This document shows positions 8,813 to 18,923 of a DNA stretch of 64,000 bases, piece by piece. The position numbers were made by a program, and so were the translations under genes. The notes under the pieces are model-generated. The model searched no databases. It saw nothing but the letters and a program-made list of their open reading frames with translations, and had not been told where the DNA came from. The stretch is from Ustilago trichophora (Eukaryota > Basidiomycota > Ustilaginomycetes > Ustilaginales > Ustilaginaceae): assembly GCA_900323505.1 (NCBI GenBank), contig OOIN01000026.1, positions 1 through 64,000 of the forward strand, read 5' to 3'. How positions within the stretch are numbered: the stretch's first letter is position 1; each line of letters opens with the position of its first letter.

Positions 8813-10597
8813 GGTTGAAGAATTTGCTGGCGGTGGATAAAAGTGGTAGAGTACGGTAGAGAGAAGCTGGAATGGATTGTTGGATTGATGAGCAATGACG
8901 GTCAGCAACGGTCAGAAAGGCACAGTATATATGCTTCAGAGGAGACAAGCAGCGCACATAGCAAGCACAGTCAGACGTACACTGTCAAGGATTCCAGCAA
9001 GCGTAACGGGTTACAGCAACAGCCACTTGAAGCACTCAATGTGTCCAAGAGGGAAACGTACAAAGGTAAGATGGTTTCACTTGCACTCACGCTCATGCAG
9101 ACACACACTGCAAAGCAAACAAGTCAAGAAAGGATAGTGCAGAGCTGTGAGCGGTGTGGAAAATTTTGTTTCAGTGACCGTAAAGCAATCAAGTCAAGAA
9201 AGGATAGCGCAGAGCTGTGAGCGGTGTGGAAAATTTTGTTTCAGTGACGGACAGACAAAGCTGTGCAGTGAGCAACAAGCAGACAAAGATCTGTGGTGTG
9301 TGACGGACAATGGACAACAGACAAAGGTGTACAGCGTGTGAAGGACAGACAAGGGTGTGGGTGCATGGCGGACAAAGGACAAGTACGTCAAAGTCAAGCT
9401 GTGAGAAAAGCTGTCCGTCAAACACAAAGCAAACTCAAAGCAAAGGTCCGCACTTGGGAGCATCTGAGTTAGCTTTGTTGGTTCCAGTCGTGAGAGTCAT
9501 TTACTGTTGTCTCAACATTGTCCTTCACACGCTTCCAGACAAAGGAGCCATGACTTGACGGACCAGCCGCTGTTCAGAGTGCTGTTGAAGGACGTACATG
9601 CTGCCAAGTTGAATTCACTGAAATTTGACGCGTCTGTCAGTCAGTCAGCGCAGAGTCAAATTGTGTGCGGTGCAATGAGAGTCCGTCTACTCATACCCAG
9701 ACGCGTCACGCTCCTTGCTCCAAGGACACATTGCGCTCTCAATTTTGAGGCCAGCATTCTGATCAGAATTTTTGGCAGGCATGATTTTTGACATTGTCTG
9801 TCAATGTTTGTATTTGAGTTTTGTCCGTCTGCTGCAGTCCATGGGTACACATTGGTTGCCGTCACACACCTGACTGCTGTGTGTGCTTGCAGCAGGAATC
9901 ACTTCCTCAATCACGTCTGCCAGTCAGTCACGTCTGTCACGTCACCAAGCTTGTCAGTCAGTCAGTCATGTCCGTCACTCATCCTGTCTGCCAGTCAGTG
10001 AAGTGACAGACAGCTCAGTGAGTCTGCTGGAGGAGTGGGCCGCTCAGCCAAAAAGTTGGATTGGTCTGTCAGGCACTAGAGCAGTGTGGGTGAGCGTGTC
10101 TGTCACGCTAGCAATTTCCCTGAATTTTGACGCGTCCGTCACCCACCTGTCCGCTGCCCAGCCAAGGAAAAAGAATTTTCCGTTGCGGCACTGCACCAGT
10201 GTTTTTTGACGCGTCCCTCAGGCTGACGGAGCGCGGTCAGGTTGGCCATTTTGGCGGGACGGACTGGTGCTTCTCCCGCGGCTGGCGCACCACGGCCTAG
10301 GGCTAGGGCTAGGGGCAACCCCAAGTTGGGGAGTACCTTGTAACCTCCGGAAAGTTGTCCAGTGAGCTCCACCTGCTGGCCGAGTACTTAGCGCCTGTGT
10401 GCCATTTCTGCGCACGGCCGCTGCTGCGCTCCTCCGGCCTCCACTTGTGCCTAACCCTGGTCAGCCCACGTGAGGCCTGTAACATGTGTCTCGGCAGTTT
10501 TGATGGTTGTCAAAGGAATCAGGGCTGGATGTTTTGGCGGTGGCAAAGATTCGTCATACTCGAGGCCGGTGTCCTTTAGCGCAGCATTAGCCTGGAG
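8813..10597. other. Gene-poor subtelomeric DNA with short repeats
   Basis: No gene is supported in this stretch. It begins as the promoter side of the RecQ-like gene. It then holds a 59-bp near-perfect tandem repeat (9120-9178 and 9190-9248, period 70), runs of GTCAGTCA (about 9640-9650, 9920-10005), four copies of the palindrome GACGCGTC (9627, 9700, 10129, 10208) and three TAGGGC units at 10297-10315. Open frames in it are short, overlapping and of skewed composition. Confidence 0.65.
9120..9248. repeat. Two-copy tandem repeat, 70-bp period
   Basis: Copies 9120-9178 and 9190-9248 differ at one position (GATAGTGC versus GATAGCGC). Each carries GCGGTGTGGAAAATTTTG. A recent local duplication. 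Confidence 0.9.
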
Positions 10598-11317
10598 TCA
10601 AAGCTCCTCAAGAGAGACATTGGAGTCAATCTCTGATGCCAGCTTAGGAACAATTCTGGTCTCAGAGATCCATTTGACTTTGTCCTCGTTGATCTTGATC
10701 ATAAACCCGTTGTCAATGAGCTCTCGAACTTTGGCGTGGAGGAACTCTTTTTGTGGCAGAGACAGGGCTTGGGTTTTGGATCGTCGAGTTGTTTGCGGTG
10801 GCTCACTGCTGAGAATAGGATTGCAGATGATCTTTCGGTTCTGCTTGCACTCGGCCGTGGTCTCAGCAAAAGCCAGATGCTTTGCTTGTAGAAGATCGAG
10901 GAGGTGTTGGCATTGTGCAGCAGTCCCTACTTTACCAAAGCGACTATGAAGGGCCTTAACTACTCTCTCAGCACGTTCGGCTGACTCGTCATCAGCTCTG
11001 TCGCTGATTCGATAAGGCCGGAAAGATTGCTGATATGATAGTTGGCGAGCAAGGTAGTCTGGATCAGAGCAGTGGAGGGGTAGTCGTTGTCGCAACTTTT
11101 TGAGCTCATGCTCATCAACAGGAAGAACAAAACTAACGGAGTGTGCCGGTTTGATGTTCAAGTCGATGAAAGGGTCCAAGTCGGGGGTGGCATGATGCGC
11201 GGGCCACCTCGAGTCAAATTGCTGATCCGGCCGATTATTTGCAATCCGCCGATCCAGCAGATCTGACCAATTTACCCGATTTGGTCGGGATTCGTGGACC
11301 CGGGACAACGTGAGCAC
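10598..11317 (-). pseudogene. Ty3/gypsy-type pol fragment
   Basis: An open frame of 239 codons. Its C-terminal 90 residues look like the linker into reverse transcriptase of Ty3-type polyproteins: an FAETTAE segment (as in F.D.FA), a P-rich stretch, then LPQKEFLHAKVRELIDNGF and KWISETRIVPK, matching the start of the RT domain (G-F-I...W.S..V.VPK). The frame stops right after that point, so the catalytic RT, RNase H and integrase are missing. No LTRs were seen. This is a truncated remnant marking the inner border of the repetitive subtelomere. Confidence 0.6.
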
Positions 11318-12008
11318 TCAGCAAGCCGCACGAGAGAGACGTGGCTGAAGCGTGCGCGCTCAGTCAAGTCTCTGCACTCTCGTCAACACAGCCTGCTATC
11401 CTACCAGCAGAGTGACTGTTTCAGACAATACGTGGACAAGTCTGCGGCTGACAGGGCTGCCACCACCAAGGCAGCCCTCTACTCCAACGCCAACGCCCCT
11501 CTCCGCCTCGACACCGTCGCCTGGCGCAACATTTGACGACTCGCCTTTCTCACTGGACTCAACTTCCGTTGTTCTCCAGCCGTGGCTTGTGACCGTCTCA
11601 CCTAGCAGTACGCCACTTGCACGCAGAATGGCCACAGCTGGGAGCTCGCAAGCGACTCCTAGTAGTTAGGCAATCTAATGTTATCTTCAATTCACCTTTC
11701 TGTGATGGCTTGTAACTTGGCTGCACCTCGCATTGATGCAGTCTGCCACCAAACTGCAGCAGACAGAAAGGAGCTGCAAGTCAAGGAGCCTTGGAAGATG
11801 GTGTGTTTGGCCCTGAAAATGCGTTTTTTTAAAAACTCAATGACGCCCACTGTGCAGCCTGCAACGTTCAATGCTCTATCACTGCTACGCTCGTCATTGT
11901 ACACGGCATCAACCTCAATCATAAAGATAGGATTGCTCAGCCAAGAATTGCGCTTTTCAGCATTTGGCTGTTGAAAATCCGTTGATGGACATATCTTTCA
12001 CTGGTGCG
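11318..12008. other. Intergenic stretch, no gene supported
   Basis: Short plus-strand frames rich in Ser/Thr/Pro occur near 11352-11669 but show no family features and no good gene model. 11690-12000 holds nothing recognisable. It may include further retroelement remains. Confidence 0.5.
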
Positions 12009-12887
12009 TCACTGACCGACAACATCGGCACCCGGAAGCATAGATCGAATGGTGATGCTGAGACGAATTGATCTGTGAACCGTCTCTACTTTTTCTGGGC
12101 ATTCTGCGGAGCGGACGAGATCTGAGGGCCGAGCCGAGATACCGTGCGACCATTCATAACGCGCCTCTCGAGATAGAAGCAAGACGGATCCAGAAGGCAA
12201 GAAGAGATGGTGAGGAGCTTTGGTTGGGTGCGTGAAGTCCATGACAGTGCCTGTACCTTGAGGCCCAAAAGAGCAGAGTAGAATACCATCAGCAAAGCGA
12301 TGGACAAGGTCAACATGCGAGGCGAGGCCTTGGGGTCCATTGTAGAGGTTGAGGATGAGCTGTCGCGATAAGAGCTGGTTGACAGGGAAGAGCAGGTGTT
12401 TCGTGTTTTGGTCTAGCTGCTCGTTGGGTAGCGATGTCAGCAGCTGTCGGAGATACAGGATCAGCTCTACGGCCCAAGCTGGTAGCCCAAAACAGCCTGC
12501 AGAGATGTCGTCCCTTTTGGAATCAGTCTCCAGACTTGTGTCATTGCGATCCTCATTTGTGCCGAGTGGAGGCAGCGATCGTGCAAAGAGCATCGCTTGG
12601 TTTCGTGGAGATCGATGGTATGCTTTCTCTAGCGAGAGGTCGTGCTGATCGAGTTGCGAAGGAGACATTTCATCGTTTTCGAGCGAAAAGTAGCCACACT
12701 TCGAGACTTGATTCAGGACTTGATCGTGCAACTGACGAGAGAGCAAGTCGGGAAAGAAGAACATGCCTGGGATGCTCGGAGCCAATCGCGAGGCTACGGG
12801 CACGTTGAGATCGACATATTGGAGAGCACTTGCATCGTGAGAGGTATCGGATCCAAAGAGAGAGTCGGTACCATCATCGACATCCAT
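12009..12887 (-). CDS. AlkB-like 2OG-Fe(II) oxygenase
   Basis: An intact single-exon gene of 292 residues with an ATG at 12887. The C-terminal half has the AlkB core: an N.Y.G segment (180-184), H191-x-D193 as iron ligands, an LLCSFG strand, PSGSVLLLSREARYEWSHGI where H248 is the third iron ligand, and R275/R281 (R...R) where AlkB proteins bind 2-oxoglutarate. AlkB enzymes remove alkyl groups from nucleic acid bases or modify protein. The N-terminal GMFFFPDLLS opening is typical of the eukaryotic AlkB homologues. Which subfamily (ALKBH6-like or another) I cannot decide. It is divergent from the next gene across a 730-bp shared upstream region and is the first ordinary gene inward from the telomere. 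Confidence 0.8.
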   Translation of the reverse strand: MDVDDGTDSLFGSDTSHDASALQYVDLNVPVASRLAPSIPGMFFFPDLLSRQLHDQVLNQVSKCGYFSLENDEMSPSQLDQHDLSLEKAYHRSPRNQAMLFARSLPPLGTNEDRNDTSLETDSKRDDISAGCFGLPAWAVELILYLRQLLTSLPNEQLDQNTKHLLFPVNQLLSRQLILNLYNGPQGLASHVDLVHRFADGILLCSFGPQGTGTVMDFTHPTKAPHHLFLPSGSVLLLSREARYEWSHGISARPSDLVRSAECPEKVETVHRSIRLSITIRSMLPGADVVGQ

Positions 12888-13620
12888 GTTTGAGCATTTA
12901 TGACCGAGATCTTGAAAGATGAGTTGGCATCAGGGCATCTAGCGATTTGCTTGGGGTGCGCGAACAGGATTAGAAACGTGACAGGATGTTGAGAGCACGA
13001 GCTGTCGCAGAGCAGAGCCAGCCGTCGGATGTCTGTGTGTCAAAGCATCTTGATTGCGATGCGAGATCGCGATGAGACTATGGAAAGTTGAGACATGGAG
13101 CGTATGGGAGGGAGTGTTTCAAGAAGTGCTTTCAAATTGCGCCACGTGCCAAAACAGCAACAGCAGTATCAGCAGGCGATGCTGGGACAACCGTGCGAGG
13201 CAGAGCTTTGGAGCAGCTTTGGTTGGGAGTGGAGTGAGCGGCCATGTCAACTCGGCGTCTTTTGGAATAGTGAAATTTTATCAACAGCCTTGGCGAGAAG
13301 AAGGAAAGCGAGGTGCGAAATGACTGTGTTCTGAACGAGCTGTGTTGGTCACCGTTCTCGGAGAGAGAGAGAGGGTGAGGAAACAAGCACGCGCTCACAT
13401 GGTGCAGCATGCCTAAAAATTTTGGCTTTTACTCGAGTTCCGGCTATCCGAAGCTGCCAAAGCACTACAGTACCTAAAAAAAAAAAAAAAAGTTCAGAAA
13501 TGGAACGTCGACCAATAACTTGACTCATTGTTCCACTCGACCTTTCCCTTTCCTTTCCGCACCCCCACACACTCACAAACAACATCAACGTATCCGCTCC
13601 GCTACGGCATCATAATAACA
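12888..13620. promoter_or_regulatory. Shared upstream region of divergent genes
   Basis: Lies between the AlkB-like gene (minus) and the phosphoribosyltransferase gene (plus). It holds an A16 tract (13476-13491) preceded by CTACAGTACC, and a C/T-rich leader (13530-13600) just before the plus-strand ATG. Short frames on both strands look non-coding. Confidence 0.55.
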
Positions 13621-14486
13621 ATGTCTCTTGAACAGCTTCCAGATGATCACTTCCGCCCCACCTACGAGGACATCCACGTCCAGATCGGCGAGGCCGCTCG
13701 CAGGATCAAGAGCGAGTTCGACCCCGATCTCATGGTCGCCATTGGCGGTGGTGGATTCTACCCCGCTCGCGTGCTCCGAACTTTCCTCAAGAAGCCTTCT
13801 GCGCTTGACCCTTCCAAGATGCGCAACATCCCCATCCAGGCTATCGGCTTGAGCTTGTACGAGGAGGTTTCAGGTACCTCTGAGGGTCAGATTGGTAACG
13901 AGGTCGTACGAACTCAGTGGCTCGACGCCAAGACCGTCACCGGCCACAAGGGTCCCGGCAAGATTGAGGAAGGCAAGGACGCTGGTGGATTGCTCGGTAA
14001 GAACGTCCTCATCGTCGATGAAGTCGATGATTCGAGGACCACTCTCCAGTACGCCTACTCTGAGCTTCTCAAGGATGTCAGGAACGCCATCGCCAATCTC
14101 TCTGAGGAGGAGCGCAAGAACCTCGCCCCCACCCGCTTCGCCATCTTTGTCGTCCACAACAAGGAGAAGGCCGGTGGCAAGCGTGGTACTCTCCCCATCC
14201 TCCCCAAGGATCTCCCCAAGGGTGAGGACAAGGTCGTCGACGGTCTCAGCGAAGGTGTTCGATACTACTCGACCCAGGATATTGGAGACGTTTGGATTTG
14301 CTACCCATGGGAAGAAGAGTACGTTTGCAATGCCATACTTGCTTCCAACACAGGCCCTTCAACCGGCGCAGAGATCTGATATACCGACTCATTCTTTTTG
14401 CTTTTCTTTCGTTTTACAGGGACATTATCGAGCACAACCGCCTGGCTGCTCTTGCCAAGAAACTCGGAGTCAACCAGCCCAACTAA
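13621..14486 (+). CDS. HPT1: Xanthine/hypoxanthine-guanine phosphoribosyltransferase
   Basis: Two exons, 13621-14318 and 14420-14486, give 254 residues. The intron (14319-14419) begins GTACGT and ends TTTACAG. The protein carries the type I phosphoribosyltransferase signature VLIVDEVDDSRTT, which binds PRPP, an early IGGGGFYPARVLR loop, and the YPWEEEDIIEH C-terminal motif that is only completed by splicing. This matches the fungal HPT1/XPT1 group, which salvages hypoxanthine, guanine and/or xanthine to nucleotides in the cytosol; substrate preference cannot be read from sequence. The first ATG in this frame lies at 13528 but the family N-terminus and CT-rich leader favour 13621. Confidence 0.93.
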
Positions 14487-15071
14487 ATATCTTCCTCCAC
14501 ATGAGCTCGCCTTTGCAGCCCTGATTCGGACTCGCAATCGATCAAAATGTGCAGCAACTCGCTGCTTTTGTATATCATCCAGCATCTTCATGGAACACTG
14601 TATATTCTAGACCCTCCCTTTTTGCCGGCATCTCTGGCTCGTGATTCTCTCGGCATCTTTCTGGCTGTCTGATCGACTGTATAGCTCGGAAGTGCTCTTT
14701 TGCTGAACCAGCGTCGTCCGTCGGCAGAACCTTTGGGTGTAAGAGCAGCATTCGCGCCGTGAATCGTCGCTTCTCAATGTTGTCTTAGGTGCATTATGTC
14801 CGGGCGAGCGGCACAGGTTCAGGTTTTGTGACTCCGCAATATTCTCGTTGGAAAGTACTGGTCTCTAGCTCGTAGAAGCCTCACATCAATCCTGACGGGC
14901 GGTGGAGATGCAGCTTGCGCACGGCATGTTATGGGTTGGGATGCGATGTAAGAGTACAACAAAGATGCATGAGTCCATGCGAAGCCAGTGAATCGGTAAC
15001 TGGGTATGAATGAACAGAGAAGTGCGTGACTGTGGAGCAAGGACAACACGCTCCACAAAGCCATGCCGACG
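14487..15071. other. Convergent 3' region
   Basis: Between the stops of the phosphoribosyltransferase gene (plus) and the VPS51 gene (minus). No repeat, RNA gene or supported ORF was seen; it probably holds the two 3' UTRs and terminators. Confidence 0.6.
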
Positions 15072-15902
15072 CTAGACACGAGTAGGTGCGGAAAATTCGA
15101 CGGTTTTACGGCCTTCTTTGAGCAGACCTCGACATTCAGCAGCGATCTCGCGAACACCAGCAACACCAGCATCTGTCCAAGCTGCTAGAACGGGCTCCAT
15201 CGTACCCCATAGGTGCTCGGCTTGTGCCAGTCCAGCTTTCCTGGCTTCCACATCCGGCTCTGCTGCGTCAGCTTTGGCGGTCAAGATATCTGACGTGAAC
15301 CGACACTCGATCAGGTCTGATAGCGTGGCTGGTAGCGTTACGATGGGTTCCAAGTCGTGCAAAGAGTCGATGCCGTCCGAGGAAGATTCCTTTGCTGCTT
15401 TCGACGAAGAACTGCGCAAGACTTCGAGATGCGAGGAGAGATTCGACATGGTTTCAAAGGAAGATTTGAGCGAGTCCAGGGATGGATCCAGGGACTCTGA
15501 CCTGTTTTTCATGTTTCGAATGGTATCGCTGGCAGCTACGAGTTCATGGTGATGATTGTAGACGAGGCTTTGGCGCTCTCCATCGAGTTCGCGGATCTGA
15601 ACAATGAGCTCTGATTCCTTCCCGAGAAGCACGCTCAGGCTATTGGAGCGCAGTAGCGAGTGCAGGTCGACTTGTGGATTCAACACATCGCTGGTTCCAG
15701 CTTCATCCCCTATTGAAGGCGATTGCGGTGTGGAAGAGGAATCCGATGAGAGGCCATAGTAATCACGGAGAAGATTGGCGGCACGTCGCTTGTCGGTTCT
15801 TGGCCGAGATGAAGAAGAGGAGCCAGGACCCGAGCCATCGATACGATTTTGAGATGGCCGTATTGCCGGTGCGACCGACGACGAGGGACCTGCTGATGAC
15901 AT
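15072..15902 (-). CDS. VPS51: Vps51-type vesicle tethering subunit (GARP/EARP)
   Basis: 276 residues from the ATG at 15902 (MSSAGPSS); the open frame continues upstream without family features. After a Ser/Pro-rich leader comes NLLRDYYGL, then LHSLLRSNSL and a long amphipathic helix with LLGKESELIVQIRELDGERQ and LVYNHHHELVAASDTIRNMK. This order and wording is the conserved N-terminal Vps51/Vps67 region, where the short N-terminal motif binds the SNARE Tlg1/syntaxin and the helices assemble with Vps52-54. The complex tethers endosome-derived vesicles at the trans-Golgi. The length lies between the short yeast Vps51 and the long animal forms. It is divergent from the stress-protein gene. Confidence 0.87.
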   Translation of the reverse strand: MSSAGPSSSVAPAIRPSQNRIDGSGPGSSSSSRPRTDKRRAANLLRDYYGLSSDSSSTPQSPSIGDEAGTSDVLNPQVDLHSLLRSNSLSVLLGKESELIVQIRELDGERQSLVYNHHHELVAASDTIRNMKNRSESLDPSLDSLKSSFETMSNLSSHLEVLRSSSSKAAKESSSDGIDSLHDLEPIVTLPATLSDLIECRFTSDILTAKADAAEPDVEARKAGLAQAEHLWGTMEPVLAAWTDAGVAGVREIAAECRGLLKEGRKTVEFSAPTRV

Positions 15903-16484
15903 TCTGTCGGTCGGGAATAGCGGTTCTGGATGGTGTTGGTCAACGAGAGAAGGGTACTGAGTCGAGCGAGTGTTTCTGGGTCCGAGCGGCGAGGAGGAAT
16001 CAAATATGAGACTGTTAGTTCTACGGCTGGCACATTTTGCGGGGCATTTTCCTGGCGTGGAGCTTGACAGAGGGCACGGACGGTTCGGCATTGTCTGTGA
16101 GTCAACTGTCGTCCGTGTCCCTTTTCCGGTGAACACTGCCATACGAAATCGGTGATTGACGTCGATGCCAAGGATTCGGCCTTCTCCTTCCTCTTGGATT
16201 GGTGACGATACTCCTCGCTTCCCCCACAATCATCAATCAGCTTGCGATTATCCTTTGCACGGTCATCATCCACACCTTTTTGGACGCCGTACTTCCTTTA
16301 CCCATTTATAACGAACATCGGACGACTGCGGAAATCTTCGTCTTGTAAAAGCGGAAACCATCCCAATCGGCTTCGCAGCTGCTAAGACCGTAGCCGACAG
16401 AGCCGCCTTCGGATTCAGCACAGCATAGGTTCGTCCTCAAATTCAGAGCTGAATTAGCATCATAATCCTCGCTCGTGGCCAAAG
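15903..16484. promoter_or_regulatory. Divergent upstream region
   Basis: Between the starts of VPS51 (minus) and the universal-stress-domain gene (plus). No repeat or motif stands out. It may include an unrecognised first exon of the plus-strand gene. Confidence 0.5.
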
Positions 16485-18748
16485 ATGGTGCGCACTCCGT
16501 CACTATCCATCTCATCGGGCGAGAAGGATAGAGAGAGAGCCAACCAAACGCTCTCGTCTGCCTTCGCATCCATGATGGCGGTTGGTGCCCCCACCAAACT
16601 TCCCGCAACGCATTCGGTATCAGTCAGCTCAAGATTGACGAGGGCAATCCGAGTGAATCGCGCCGTAGCCGCTACGGTGGCTCCGGCTCCTCTTCCAAGG
16701 ATGACGATGAGCGCTCCCAGAAAAAGTCGAAACGTCTCAGCGCCTTTGGAAGATCTGGCCGTAGCATATCGCCTTTTCGCTTTGGCTCACGTAAGCGTTC
16801 CTCGTCGGCCAATCGCCTCAAGATCAACCCGGACGAGGACACTGGCTCAGAAAGCGGCACAAGGAGCGAACGCGAAGGGGACAGTGACAACGAATCGGTC
16901 GTCAGCTCGGCATCCGGTATCACGCCAAGAAACAGTGCCTTCTTCAACCCGTACGAAGACGACGATCTCGACGCTTCCATACCTCACTCGCATCGTCGCG
17001 CTCATCCCGCCTCGCCTGGTGTACCGGAAACGCAACTTCCCAAGTCTGCCTCCTCCACCAGCCTCGCCTCGTCTACTCACATCCACGACGATGCTCCTGG
17101 TGCAGAAGCTGATGTCGAGTCTGATGACGGCTCCGAGATCTCCGATTTTGATTCCAAGCATGCATCCACCAATGGAGGTCGTGCCTCTCTAGACGGTGTC
17201 AGCGACGAAGAAGAGGGTCCCGACGACATTGACGAGATGGATTCCATCGTGCTGGACAACACTCTCTACAACGCCGAGTGCCTCACATCGCATGAGCACT
17301 GGAACGCAGGTCCCAAGTCCGAAGATGGTCACCATCACTTTGAGACCTACGAGGACGAAGACCTCGAAAGGGACGACGAGCATATCACCGCTCCCAACGT
17401 CGTCCTCAGCGAAGATCAGGTCTCTACCTTTCTTCAGCGTCGCGGCTCCAAGATGCTGTCTCTTTCAACATCTCGGCCACGCTTTGAGCGCAACCGATGC
17501 ACCATCACTATCAGCCATGGTGAGGCACATGCTGCCGCCAAGGCCAGCAAACGTCCCAAGCGCTATGTCGTAGCCAGTGATGGTTCCGAAGAGTCTTCCT
17601 ACGCCGTGGAATGGACCATCGGCACCGTGCTAAGGGATGGCGACGAGATGCTCGTCGTTTCGGTCATGGAAACCGACACCAAGCTTGACGCTCTGGACCC
17701 CAAGCACGAGGAGGTGTCGGCGAGAATGGAGCACCAACGCATTCGTCAAGCCATGGCATCAGTGCTCGCAAAGCAGGCCACGCACCTCTTGGAGCGTACA
17801 AGACTCGAGGTCAAGATCTCGTGCCAAGCCATCCATGCTAAGAACGCTCGACACATGCTTCTCGACCTCATCGACTTTTACGAACCTACCATGGTGGTCG
17901 TGGGCTCTCGAGGTCTAGGGTCGCTGAGGGGTATCCTGCTTGGCTCGACTTCGCACTATCTGGTGCAAAAGTCGTCGGCTCCTGTCATGGTGGCGCGAAA
18001 GAGGCTGAAGCTTCCTGCTTTGCCACGTGGTAAGGGCGATGTCGTCGAGTCTGTGCGAGCTCGCCACATGCGTCTCGACCAGGCTTCGATCGAAAAGGTC
18101 TCGACTGCAGGCGAGGAAGATAAGTCTGAGGACAAAGCGGACAAAGATGAAGGCGTGGCTGGAGAAGACATTTCACCGGATAATGAGTCGGGCGACAAGG
18201 ATAGCAGCAACAAGTTCCCAAGTGATGGCAAGGCAGACGGCAGCGCCTCTGCTGCGCCATCTACCCCTCCGAGAACATCCAAGGTGGACGAGGCAAGCCC
18301 GACGGGTCAAAAGCCGGGAGGCGACACCAGTCCCAAGCTTCAGCGCAAGAGCTCTAAAGCTGGCCCTACCGCCATCCCACAGACGTCTCTGGAGCGAGAG
18401 GCCGAGACACGCAAACAGATCCAGCAGCGCAAAGAGGAAGCTGCCAAGCTGCACGAGGGCGACAAGAAGCGACATCTATTCCCACACCATTCCGACCATC
18501 TCAAGACATCGAAATCTTCGAATCCTCAAAGCGACGACGACACGGATCCGACCGACGATGATGCAAAATTCAAGCCGACGCCATCAGTATCCATGGTGGG
18601 GCGGAAGGCAAGGCAGGCAGTGCCAGTGCGCAGGAAACGACATAAACTGACGCCGACGTTGTGCTCGGCGTTACCGGTATTTCTCCTGTCACTTAGCTTG
18701 GCAATTTGCGCAGCAATACCAACGTCAACAGCTTTTCGTGAACTCTGA
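16485..18748 (+). CDS. Universal stress protein (UspA) domain protein
   Basis: Coding sense is clear from about 16595: KIDEGNPSESRRSRYGG runs through acidic, Ser-rich sequence into the frame that ends at 18748. That frame has no usable ATG at its 5' end; the ATG at 16485 is in another frame, so a first exon with an intron near 16555-16630, or an indel, is needed. The UspA domain lies at about 17572-18000: it opens RYVVASDGSEESSYAVEW and ends VVGSRGLGSLRGILLGSTSH, which fits the G-x2-G-x9-G-S nucleotide-binding signature of ATP-binding Usp proteins. Long disordered N- and C-terminal arms flank it, as in other fungal Usp proteins. The last 30 residues are hydrophobic and may be read-through of an intron or a tail anchor. 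Role: probably stress-related nucleotide sensing. Confidence 0.82.
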
Positions 18749-18923
18749 CGCGACGGTCGGGGCATTGAATCTGGAATTTCAAAGCTAGGCAGCGGCCTTC
18801 AGAATGGAGTATACATGAGTCGGAGCGCCAGGAGGTGAGGCAAATGGTGGTTCATGTACAAAACCGATCAAGATGGTGTCGTACGCAGAATCGTGCGCCA
18901 CAGTGTTGAGGGCCAGTGTGCCA

